This document shows, piece by piece, positions 55,135 to 64,000 of a stretch of 64,000 bases of DNA (its first letter is position 1; each line of letters starts with the position of its first letter). The stretch is from Aplectana chamaeleonis (Eukaryota > Nematoda > Chromadorea > Rhabditida > Cosmocercidae), in the NCBI GenBank assembly GCA_029168955.1, contig JAPDOI010000185.1:310001-374000 (forward strand). The letters run 5' to 3'. A program made the translations under genes and the position numbers. The notes under the pieces were generated by a model. That model had not been told where the DNA came from and ran no database searches. It saw only the letters and a program-made list of their open reading frames with translations.

Positions 55135-55800
55135 GAAGGATGTCTACACGATAAAGGGGACACGCGGATTTCTCCCATAAGATACTTTGCACACGAAGCT
55201 AAAAACAAGATCATTACGTGAAGTCGTGAATATCTTCATAAAATTCACATATGTATCTATATAAGGTACATAGTTAGCTAAATGCGTAAATGTGCGAAAA
55301 AAAATGAAAAAAACACAAGACGCACAAAAAAAACCTGGCGGCGGTTGCGTCACGGTCGACGTTGTTACAGCGCACTGACTCGTGGCTGATGACTCACGCT
55401 CAGGCAGGAATGGGAACCCAACTGGGCAACGTCATGGTCACTCACCAATAGCATATAAGCGGGGGCCAGTGACGCCTAGGTGCGGGGGTGCCCAGACTAG
55501 TGATGACGTGGCAACGCGCCCGGGTGACAGGCAATACGTTGCCCGGGTGGTTGTCTCCTGGTAGAGCGTTCCATTGAGAAGCAGTGAACCGGTTCATTCC
55601 CATATTGTTGACCGGTTCTGTCCCCAAGTTCTTACTAGGACTTTACACGTCGGCTGACCGGGTCTGTTCCTTTCGGTAGAGTAGTCGATTAGCGGGTCGT
55701 TTACCGGTTGATCGTCATCTTGTTGACCGGTTCTGTCCCCTCTCATGTAGCGGGTCGTTCACCAAACGGGCAACGCTTTTAGAATCTAGCACAGAAAATG
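55135..55800. other. region upstream of syf-2
   Basis: Contains several copies of TTGTTGACCGGTTCTGTCCCC-like words (55600-55745), which look like a decayed repeat. No TATA box or other promoter element can be defended. Confidence 0.4.
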
Positions 55801-55982
55801 TGCTATCGCAGAAGGAGGGCGTCATAGTGTCACACTTGGCCACGCCCCTTTTTCCACGCCGCAAGGTAATTTGGACATCAAACCGAGGTTTTCTCCCCTT
55901 TAAAAACTAGAATAGTCGTTGCGGTGCGGAAAAATGGGCGTGGCCAAATGTGATACTATGGTGCCCCACTGATGCGATAGCA
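55801..55982. mobile_element. MITE with TGCTATCGCA ends
   Basis: Inverted ends TGCTATCGCAGAAGG and the reverse complement of TGCTATCGCATCAGT, followed by inverted CACTTGGCCACGCCC. Fragments of the same family occur at 12770-13260. Confidence 0.8.
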
Positions 55983-56145
55983 CTCATACAACGAGAAATA
56001 ATAGTTACCAATTTTCATTAATTATTCGGCAGAAATTGATTACACAGTGAAAAAAGGCAACAACATTATTAGCAAAATAGATACAATGCATCACCAGCAT
56101 CATTAACAAGAAATCTCAGTGAATATGAATACTCATATAATTAAC

Positions 56146-56250
56146 ACAAGAAATATAATCTTCAACTGCTCCATCTTGATCCACCAACGCACCAAAGGAA
56201 GCTTCGTTAAAATCCGTGGGATAAGCAATAGCCATCACGCGCACTTCACC
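56146..56250 (-). pseudogene. emb-5: SPT6-like exon (YqgF/Tex-like core start)
   Basis: After TTGTTATAG the exon reads GEVRVMAIAYPTDFNEAS then FGALVDQDGAVEDYI. Human SPT6 has [20 protein letters not shown] then LVNGEGEVTDFL. It joins in phase 0 to the exon at 59552-59635. Its 3' limit is uncertain (GTTAAT or GTGTTA). The following HFTKRR segment and about 900 further residues of SPT6 are not found before syf-2 begins 1 kb away. Confidence 0.82.
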
Positions 56251-56848
56251 CTATAACAAACATCAAGTAGTAAAATTACTATTACCGAACCGAATATAAA
56301 TACAGTTTTAGTTTAAAATGTCTCCAAACTCCTCGAAAACTATTTCTTATCAGTCCTTTTTGGTCTGCAGGGCCGTCAAGTTCCAGACAGACCGCTGACC
56401 CATAACTCGACGCAGCTACATACCTCTTCCACTTGTGACCAAAATTCTTTGGAAATGTCGGAAATTTTCACTTCAGCCTAAAAAATTTTTTCCGAAAACG
56501 TTGAACTTGAAATTTTTGGAAAAAAAAACTGTTTCAGAACTCATTCTTGATTTTTTTGTAATTGACACTACACTTTTTACCTTGAAGGCAGTGGTCACGA
56601 TGAAAAACGTTATCCAAAAAACTATAAAAATCAGCTCAGATCAAAAACAGCTCAAAACTATGAAGGTAGCGCGCTGAAAAACGGGTTAGAATTAGAAATG
56701 CAATTTTACCAAATAAAAACAGCTGAGCAATTAAAGAAAGCACTCCAGTCAATCTTTCTGACTAGATAAGTAATGCTCATTGATTGGAATTCAATTTCAA
56801 GCCAGCTGATGTTTTTGATATTAGAGATCATCGATGCCGATGATGTGC

Positions 56849-58242
56849 TCAGATAGAGACATCACACTTCCCGCGGTATCACTCGCCGACGTCCCGTAAC
56901 CCCTCCCGCGGAAGGCCAATAGATCGGTCGCGGGCAGTCGGCAGCGCTGTTTCGTTGACTGCCCGTATACGGTGAACACGCACTCTGCGGCCCTTCTGCC
57001 ACCGCCTTACGGCTAATCTGAAGACGGACAGAAGACAGTCCTAAAACAGTTTGCGGCACATTTAAAAATCACCCTTTAAATAAAGGTCTCTCCTAACAAA
57101 ATTCGAAAAATCCGCTCCTGGGGATTTCATCTTGAACTGCATTTGACAAGTAAGGAGTGAGCTTCTACGGGCAAGCTTCTTACACTCACTGCTTCTTGCA
57201 GCCTTCCCATTAGCAGATGACATTATCGGACAGTGGTTCACCTGCCCAAGGCCAGCGTCGCACATAGCGCGGGTTTTGGAAAGAGTCTCAACACAGCGTT
57301 CTCTGCTCAGCAATTGTTCATTGGCTCCACTCCAGTCTGTGGTGCAATGATGATTCCAATGTGGGAATCGATGAGTGAGTGTTCGATGACCCCCAGGAAT
57401 AGCCGACTGCCCGCCGACACTCCGCGGAAAGACGGTAGAGCCTCTCTGTCAGCGGGAAGTGGGGCGCTGTGCCACGCCCACAAAATTGGGGCCGCGCGAA
57501 GTCGACTACTCAGATAGAGACATCACACTTCCCGCGGTATCACTCGCCGACGTCCCGTAACCCCTCCCGCGGAAGGCCAATAGATCGGTCGCGGGCAGTC
57601 GGCAGCGCCATTTCGTTGACTGCCCGTATACGGTGAACACGCACTCTGCGGCCCTTCTGCCACCGCCTTACGGCTAATCTGAAGACGGACAGAAGACAGT
57701 CCTAAAACGGTTTGCGGCACATTTAAAAATCACCCTTTAAATAAAGGTCTCTCCTAACAAAATTCGAAAAATCCGCTCCTGGGGATTTCATCTTGAACTG
57801 CATTTGACAAGTAAGGAGTGAGCTTCTACGGGCAAGCTTCTTACACTCACTGCTTCTTGCAGCCTTCCCATTAGCAGATGACATTAACGGACAGTGGTTC
57901 ACCTGCCCAAGGCCAGCGTCGCACATAGCGCGGGTTTTGGAAAGAGTCTCAACACAGCGTTCTCTGCTCAGCAATTGTTCATTGGCTCCACTCTAGTCTG
58001 TGGTGCAATGATGATTCCAATGTGGGAATCGATGAGTGAGTGTTCGATGACCCCCAGGAATAGCCGACTGCCCGCGGAAAGACGGTAGAGCCTCTCTGTC
58101 AGCGGGAAGTGGGGCGCTGTGCCACGCCCACAAAATTGGGGCCGCGCGAAGTCGACTAGCCCGACTTGGCCGGCGGGAAGTGGGCTGTTTTTATCTGAGT
58201 AGCCCGACTTGGCCGGCGGGAAGTGGGCTGTTTTTATCTGAG
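56849..58242. mobile_element. TIR element with a 661-bp internal tandem duplication
   Basis: The left tip CTCAGATAGAGACATCACAC, TTCCCGC and the right tip (reverse complement CTCAGATAAAAACAGCCCAC, TTCCCGC) are inverted. The block 56849-57509 is repeated almost exactly at 57510-58160 (a few substitutions and one 11-bp difference). The right tip itself is doubled in 44-bp steps (58155-58242). It sits inside the intron between two SPT6 exons. Confidence 0.8.
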
Positions 58243-58944
58243 TGGAGTGGGCTCGTCCACCATCAAAAGACAGGAGAGTTCAAGCTTCAAATTTGGCCCG
58301 AAAGAGTGTTTTTTTCGCGATTTTTTCTCATAGGTCCTACTATTCTGAACCCAGAAAAGGGTTTGGAGATTAAAAGAGGACAAGCATATTTTTCATCGCG
58401 GCCACTGCCTTTAATAGTCAGTCTAGGGAAAGCTTTTCATTTTTGACCCTGAATCTATACGTCCCACCAAAATTTCTGCTTTCAGCTATTTTTTACGCCT
58501 CCCCATGTCCCGAGAGACATTTGGCAACCGACTAACACGGTTTCTTCCACTGGCCACACTGATATTGTGGTGTTCCAGTACTAGAGTGTTATAGAGCAAG
58601 TTAGTAGTAGGTCTTCAGCAGGTTTTCATGGACTTGTTGCGTAAATTGCGAATCCTATCGGATGGGCTACTCCACTTTGAGGAAAAATTGAACCGGACAA
58701 GAACGCCGTTCACAAGCGATCCACTCAGCGCAGCGTCTGCAGAAAAGCCTGCGTTTCGAATTTCGCCACAATCATGTGGTCGTGTTGCATGCTACTCACA
58801 GCTACATCATGAAGCGTTTCCGATGTAGCAGTGGAAGGCAAACGCTCGCTATTAGTGGTGTAAGGTGTAGAGCCCTATGAAAAAAGCCTCAAACCTTCTG
58901 ATTTGCTTCATTCATTATAAAATTTTGAGTATGGTTGTAATTGT

Positions 58945-59106
<162 letters not shown>

Positions 59107-59198
59107 GCAGTTGTATTGTTGAACTGAACCACGAGGTTGATAGATCTTTTACTTGGCTTACGCACGTTTCGGCGGGATCGCCGTCTTCAGAGCCTGAA

Positions 59199-59548
59199 AG
59201 GAACAAATCAGAAATGTGCTTATTCGGCCAAATGTCGACTAAACCTTACTAAAATTCGAGAGAAGTTCTTTCAAAACGTGGTCAATAACAGAGAAACTAG
59301 TAAGTATATAGCTTAAACTCAAGCCCTACCTCAGACTCGCATTCTAACGTCGAGAGGTAGCGGTTTCGATCTGTGCTCCGCCATCCGCCAACCGTTCTAT
59401 GCTGCTGGTCCTCTAGCGAGTTTCCTGGCAAGGTGCGGTAACTTCCTAGTTTCTCTGTTATTGATCACGTTTTGAAAGAACTTCTCTCGAATTTTAGTAA
59501 GGTTTAGTCGACATTTGGCCGAATAAGCACATTTCTGATTTGTTCCTT
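59199..59548. mobile_element. 350-bp inverted-repeat element next to an SPT6 splice donor
   Basis: Arms of about 105 bp (AAGGAACAAATCAGAAATGT ... ATAACAGAGAAACTAG and reverse complement) surround a 130-bp loop. The right arm ends within a few bases of the donor of the exon at 59552. The loop holds a B-box-like GGTTTCGATC but no tRNA fold. Confidence 0.8.
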
Positions 59549-59551
59549 AAC

Positions 59552-59635
59552 CTCTTCATCCTCGTCTTCGAGTTGATCCTCACTTGGGTGGTATACTGCA
59601 GGCTCCAAACGAGTGTACATTGCTTGCGCACATTT
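59552..59635 (-). pseudogene. emb-5: SPT6-like exon (acidic linker)
   Basis: After TTTTCAG, 28 codons KCAQAMYTRLEPAVYHPSED then QLEDEDEE, donor GAG/GTTAAG. Human SPT6 has [20 protein letters not shown] then QVEEDDDFMDENQ. Both ends are in phase 0 and fit the neighbouring exons. Confidence 0.85.
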
Positions 59636-59697
59636 CTGAAAACTAATTGCGTCAGGAAAGATTTTCAACGCGAATTGACTCAAAATTAATTACTGAC

Positions 59698-59819
59698 CGA
59701 GACGACGATCTCTTTTGCCTCATCGAGAAGTTTTTGCTCAAGTTCTGTCACCAAAAATCAAAGCAGGATCTCCTCAATAGCCATCTTTGTCGCATTTTTG
59801 CGTATAAAGTTCCACTCTC
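59698..59819 (-). pseudogene. emb-5: SPT6-like exon with an in-frame TGA
   Basis: SPT6 is a histone chaperone and transcription elongation factor that travels with RNA polymerase II. After TTGCAG the exon reads EWNFIRKNATKMAIEEILL, stop, FLVTELEQKLLDEAKEIVVS, donor TCG/GTCAGT. Human SPT6 has YELRVQCLDRALEQLLYPQM then [20 protein letters not shown]. The alignment runs without gaps across the TGA, so the stop is a point change or an error, not a missed intron (no GT-AG pair removes it cleanly). Upstream exons were not found. With the missing 3' two thirds, this indicates a partial non-functional copy. Confidence 0.8.
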
Positions 59820-60244
59820 CTGCAATTAGTCGAAAATCGAACAGCCAAAGTTTGGTAAAAATATCATAATTTGGCTCAAAGCGTAATTTTGAGAGTTGAT
59901 TTCTCGATTTTCGAATTATTTAGGTAGGTAACGCCCCCTAAATGGCAATATATACTTATCACCACCCTAGCCTACCGTAAACCTCTGGATATCGACGAAG
60001 CCCCAGATTCGTGTTCAGCACCCTACGTTTCCATTGCTGTAGACCAGTAAATAACAACCACACAGAAGTTTTGAGTCCAATTGGAAAAGATTTTCTGAAA
60101 CACACCGAAAATTGACCGATACCCCTACCTTTACGCAAAGGTTGGAAATTTCCTGAAAACTCGTTTGAAAGTGTTCTGAGCAAGATGCGATTTTGGAGCT
60201 GGAGGAGCAGGCCAGAATCAACCAGAAAGCCTTCACCATCTTTC
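59820..60244. repeat. dispersed repeat related to 22050-22181
   Basis: 59965-60140 shares, in order, CCGT..ACCT, CCCCA.ATTCG.GTTCAGC.CCCTA, GTTTTGAG.C and a GATACCCCTACCTTTACGCAAAGG-like end with the DNA on either side of hAT-type element A. The rest is unassigned. Confidence 0.5.
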
Positions 60245-60404
60245 AACTGCTTTCACAACAACATGCTCCCACTTTCCTCTGAGAAAACAAAGGTTCTGCA
60301 TTTAGGTGCTTCGAATACTGAGGCAAGGTATAGTCTAAATGGCACCACACTTAGTTCGGCTGATTCAGTCAAAGACCTAGGTTTTGTAATCAATTCCAAA
60401 GTTT
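60245..60404 (+). pseudogene. CR1-like LINE, RT thumb (part 1 of 3)
   Basis: Plus-strand reading NNMLPLSSEKTKVLHLGASN then DSVKDLGFVINSK, the segment after motif C in CR1-group RTs. It stops where a 2-kb insertion begins. Confidence 0.78.
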
Positions 60405-60406
60405 GA

Positions 60407-61039
60407 TTCCTGAAAGTCTAGGTTCCTGGCAAAAGTTAAGATTTGGCATGGTCATAAAAATATACTCAGTTGAAAAGGGAAAATAAAGAAGAATGAAAAA
60501 AGGTTTTGAAATATTCCTGAGAACCATTTGGCGTAGAATAATTTGTTTTTCGGGAAATGAAGTGAAATAGTTGAAAGTATGATTTGGCAGTCGAGTTTGA
60601 ACCAACTATTGATAAGAGTTGTGCAAAACGAGAGATCGCCTTGTCTGTGCTTATCCGTAGAACATATCAAAGCGAAATCACGCGTATTGATTTTGCTTCA
60701 CCTAATACGTGAAGACCGCCGCATTACAGCTCCCGAAAATGTTTTGATGCTTCCCATTTCACGCGTGATTTCGCTTTGATATGTTCTACGGATAAGCTCA
60801 TACAATGCGATCCCTCGTTTTGCACAACTCTTATCAATAGTTGGTTCAAACTCGACTGCCAAATCATACTTTCAACTATTTCACTTCATTTCCCGAAAAA
60901 CAAATTATTCTACGCCAAATCGTTCTCAGGAATATTTCAAAACCTTTTTTCATTTTTCTTTATTTTCCCTTTTCAACTGAGTATATTTTTATGACCATGC
61001 CAAATCTTAACTTTTGCCAGGAACCTAGACTTTCAGGAA
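60407..61039. repeat. long foldback: two 279-bp arms, 75-bp spacer
   Basis: 60407-60685 and 60761-61039 are reverse complements with 6 mismatches and no gaps by my alignment. The outer tips are TTCCTGAAAGTCTAGG/CCTAGACTTTCAGGAA. Part of the insertion that splits the LINE. Confidence 0.93.
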
Positions 61040-61129
61040 TTTCATTTTATTTTCCTAAAGGTTTCCTTTCTAACATGATTCATGCCTGGTGGTGTTAGAT
61101 GAAAGTAAACCCACTGAAGTCCTGCCCCC

Positions 61130-61880
61130 CCCCCTTCTATGACGTCCTGCGCACTCCAACTGATAGCCTGTGCACTTTCTATGACGTCCTGCACACGCCC
61201 ACTGATGTCCTGCACTCTTCCACTGATGTCCTACACACTTTCTATAAGGTGCTGCACACTCCCACTATAGTCCTGCACACTCTCACTGATGTCCTGCACG
61301 CTTTCTATGACATCCTGCACACTCCCACTAATGTCCTGCGCACATTCTGTTACATCTTGCACACTCCCACTGATGTCCTGCACACTTTCTACGGCGTTCT
61401 GCGCACACCCATTTGGGTCCTACACACTTTCTACGGCGTCCGGCGCACTCTCATTTGGGTCCCACACACTTTCTAGGGCGTTCTGCGCACACCCATTTGG
61501 GTCCCGCACACTTTCTACGGCCTCCGGCGCACTCCCACTTGGGTCCCGCACACTTTCTACGGCGTCCGGCGCACTCTCATTTGGGTCCCACACACTTTCT
61601 AGGGCGTTCTGCGCACACCCATTTGGGTCCCGCACAATTTCTACGGCGTCCGGCGCACTCCCACTTGGGTCCCGCACACTTTCTACGGCGTTCTGCGCAC
61701 ACCCATTTGGGTCCCACACACTTTCTACGGCGTTCTGCGCACACCCATTTGGGTACCGCACACTTTCTACGGCGTCCGGCGCAGTCCTACTTCGGTCACA
61801 CACACATGTTCTACGACGTCTTTCGCACTCCTGCTGGGGTCCCGCACAGTATCTACGGCGTTCTGTGGCGCGCTTCTGAG
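61130..61880. repeat. 42-bp minisatellite, about 18 units
   Basis: Units alternate two 21-bp halves, GTCC(T/C)GCACACTTTCTA(C/T)G and GC(G/A)TTCTGCGCACACCCATTTG-like. The period is a multiple of three, so long frames stay open on both strands (61289-61879, 61413-61901, 61884-61420). These are not genes. Confidence 0.93.
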
Positions 61881-62419
61881 TCACACAGTGCGGCGTTTTG
61901 ATTGAAGCGTTGCCCCGTCAAATCCTGAGCAAAAGCCTATCAGTAACGGTGTTTATTTCACTAGTTCATTTTTACGAATAAGCAAACGTCGGTTGGTTTT
62001 TAATAACATGTTTACGTGTTTTTGTCTTTCTTTACCCTCAATTTTGAGGTTCCGCAAAAATTGAGCTACCAACTTCAAAATTTGACAGGAGCTAGGTGCA
62101 AACAACACCAGCTCCCTGGCCAAATATGAGCTCTCTAGCTCAACGATAAGTGTTCCAACAAGATCGTGAACGCCAACTGAAAAAAAAAGGAGATGAACAT
62201 TTTTTCGACCAAAATGACGTGGTTTTGACAGTTTTTCTCCAATCTCAGGTAACCATTTCGGACCATTTTTTTAACAGTTATTCACCTTTCTAAAGTGTAC
62301 TAAATGCAAAAAGAACGGTCTTCCTACGTTTACTCTGGACCCTGATACTGAGATCAGGGGGTTGCGCGATGGCGAATCAAAGCCAAATCTGGTGAGCGCT
62401 TCGCGCTCACCACAATAAG

Positions 62420-62508
62420 CACTTAAGAAGTATAAAAGCTAAAGCAGAACACCGACTTTTCCTTTTGTTCAAATCCCTCAGGACTAAAAATCCAATTCTC
62501 CTCATTAA
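62420..62508 (+). pseudogene. CR1-like LINE (part 2 of 3)
   Basis: Reads KAEHRLFLLFKSLRTKNPIL then LIK. Reading through the TTAA of the next insertion it continues directly as AYKMYVRSILEYGT. Upstream of about 62420 the frame leaves the family at a hairpin (GGTGAGCGCTTCGCGCTCACC-like). Confidence 0.72.
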
Positions 62509-62968
62509 AGGCAGTGTTCACGATAAAAGTCGTTTTTCTGTTCTTCCGCCTATCTTGAAAACGGTCGCATGCTGATTCCAATGATGTCCCTGGAATCGTA
62601 CAAGACTCTCTGGAAACGGAGTTATGGACCTCAAAATTCAGCAAGGAAAATTGTGGACGAGTTGTCCGAGGCTTGTAACTCCCGTTTTTTGCAGCCGATG
62701 TGTGCGAGCTGACCTGAGTAAAGAGAGACGTTGAGAATGAAGGGAAGAACGGGGCTTTTGATCGGAAAGCATCGCTCATTTAACCACAAATTCAGGAGAA
62801 CTGTTATAGGACGTGGGCGGAGTGGCCCAATGGGTCGGCTGGCCCACGAGTTTTTCACCCACTTACCGGCCGTTTTTCGTCTCACTTACGTTCTTAATCT
62901 TCTTATAGGGACCCAAAGCTTACGTTTTAGCCAAAAAAGGGGAAACTTTTTCTCCGTGAACACTGCCT
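62509..62968. mobile_element. TTAA-flanked MITE, copy 2, inside the LINE
   Basis: 460 bp, tips AGGCAGTGTTCACG/CGTGAACACTGCCT, TTAA on both sides (62505-62508 and 62969-62972). Removing it with one TTAA restores the LINE frame exactly, which confirms both ends. Confidence 0.88.
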
Positions 62969-63441
62969 TTAAAGCGTATAAAATGTACGTCCGTTCAATT
63001 CTGGAATACGGAACTTGCATTAACTTTCCAAATAAGAAGACCATGGTCAACAAACTGGAAAAGGTACAGAATAGTTTTACCAGAAAGTTGTTCATTCGTT
63101 CGTTGGGATTCACGTACGCGAGTATCCCACGTTGGCTGATAGGAAACAGAATGCTTAATCTGGAAACGTTAGACCTTATGTGCAGGAAAAATGATCTGAT
63201 TATGGTATATAACATTCTTGATCGAAAAATAGGTCTCAAAGGTAGAATTTTTTCCGAGTTAGCATTATCCAGAACGAGAGGTGAGCGGTTCAAAATTGTT
63301 TTTCATCAGCCTGGAACTTCGCTAAGGCGCGGCTTTTTCACTTGTCGAGCTGGTTCGGAGTACGCAAGGATGAGCAGGGCTACACAAATTTCGGACAGTC
63401 TTGCCATTTTCGGAAAACAGCTGTCTTGTTACCTGCACTAG
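62969..63441 (+). pseudogene. CR1-like LINE, C-terminal domain (part 3 of 3)
   Basis: Open to the natural stop at 63439-63441: AYKMYVRSILEYGTCINF, NKLEKVQNSFTRKLFIRSLG, LETLDLMCRKNDLIMVYNIL and the tail GFFTCRAGSEYARM...LAIFGKQL. This is the standard carboxy end of CR1-group LINEs. The 3' untranslated part with AATAAATTTG follows to about 63620. Confidence 0.82.
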
Positions 63442-63573
63442 GGTTATTCATTCGTTTTCCGTGGCTTTTAGGTTTTCCTTGTTGAATATGACTTTGAAAT
63501 TCCATCGCTCCCTTTTTCATTGTGCGTCTAGCATGTTTTAATTTTTTTACTCTCTTCTCATTGCTATTTTGTT

Positions 63574-63858
63574 TTGCTACGTTTTACATGTGCATCACAT
63601 TTAATAAATTTGAAAACAAATTTGGGACATCCGTACTGCGGACAAGCTGCAGCTATCACTACAGTATGCCAGCTCCGCCCTACGCCGGACTCTCCAGGCC
63701 GCTTCGCCGCGGTCGTGTCGAGGGTTGCAGCGGCCGCAATGGATCTCCATAGAGCTCTCATTTGGCGCTTCCTCGACATTACAGGAGCCGAGTTTGTGGT
63801 CAAAGCCGTTCTTAGCGAGAAAAAAAACGACCACGATGATATAGCCAAAACATACTAG
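63574..63858 (+). other. open frame of unknown nature
   Basis: 95 codons with an Ala/Arg-rich middle. Both strands are open here because the segment is GC-rich. No family recognised. The minus strand at 63840-64000 also has a Cys- and Lys/Glu-rich frame (CEQCAHCKLGKLRKEEKEEE) that I cannot place. The window ends here. Confidence 0.25.
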
Positions 63859-64000
63859 AAGCTATGCTAGTGCATTTGGGAGTGAAAGGCGCTGCGATAG
63901 AGACATTGCCAAACCTCGTGATAGATGTGCGTTCCTCTTCCTTCTCTTCTTTCCTAAGTTTTCCAAGTTTACAATGCGCACACTGCTCACAGAAGGATGT

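Noticed and set aside
59340..59400. Possible tRNA gene (GGTTTCGATC B-box-like)
   Set aside because: No A box at the right distance and no acceptor stem. It lies in the loop of an inverted-repeat element.
61289..61901. Long overlapping open frames on both strands (up to 196 codons)
   Set aside because: They run through a 42-bp minisatellite. A period divisible by three keeps several frames open at once, and no domain or splice context supports a gene.
62393..62425. Helitron 3' end (hairpin GGTGAGCGC...GCGCTCACC)
   Set aside because: The hairpin is there, but no CTRR terminus follows at the required distance and no TC 5' end was found at 60405.

Overview
The window is eukaryotic and almost certainly nematode, most likely a strongylid (hookworm-like) worm. 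It has short-exon genes with 56-150 bp introns, a TTTTCAG acceptor 15 nt before a start codon that looks like a spliced-leader site, and RTE-type non-LTR retrotransposons of a kind I associate with hookworm genomes. No bacterial or viral genome organisation is present. Most long open frames belong to transposons or to simple repeats.

Three host genes can be reconstructed from exon fragments. (1) The 3' part of a DHHC palmitoyltransferase of the ZDHHC3/7 type lies on the plus strand (exons 9843-13930). (2) A complete syf-2 (SYF2/p29 splicing factor) gene lies on the minus strand. Its seven exons between 55112 and 29497 sum to 696 nt (231 aa plus stop), and its second intron is about 22.5 kb and full of transposons. 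(3) Three consecutive exons of SPT6 (emb-5 in C. elegans) lie on the minus strand (59819-56146). They carry an in-frame TGA, and no room remains downstream for the rest of the gene, so this looks like a partial, dead copy.

Layout: 1-2.8 kb low-complexity DNA, a terminal-inverted-repeat element and an uncharacterised protein fragment; 2.6-9.8 kb a three-level nest (CR1-like LINE containing LINE copy P1 containing an RTE); 9.8-13.9 kb the DHHC gene with an intron full of old LINE pieces; 15.6-21.8 kb an LTR retrotransposon whose 3' LTR holds a MITE that holds LINE copy P2; 22.2-25.3 kb a hAT-type element (8-bp duplications) with a CR1 LINE, a foldback and a MITE inside; 25.5-28.9 kb LINE copy P3; 29.3-55.1 kb syf-2, whose intron 2 contains a 5.7-kb hAT-type element with a second RTE, LINE copy P4, a 1.4-kb element with 8-bp duplications, a 1.7-kb inverted-repeat element and a 2.2-kb hAT-type element with four MITEs; 55.8-59.8 kb a MITE, the SPT6 fragment, a duplicated TIR element and a long TA microsatellite; 60.2-63.4 kb a CR1-like LINE split by a foldback/minisatellite insertion and by a TTAA-flanked MITE.

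The most interesting signal is in the LINE family I call P (four near-full-length copies). Its main frame has no ATG before its endonuclease. The first AUG opens a different 95-codon frame containing a canonical slippery heptamer (GGGTTTT), a 7-nt spacer and an apparent H-type pseudoknot. A -1 shift there enters the main frame just before a 2A-like motif (GVERNPGP) and a PHD-like zinc finger. The roughly 110-nt block carrying this is identical in three copies that differ on both sides of it. This predicts a frameshift-plus-2A expression strategy for a nematode retrotransposon.
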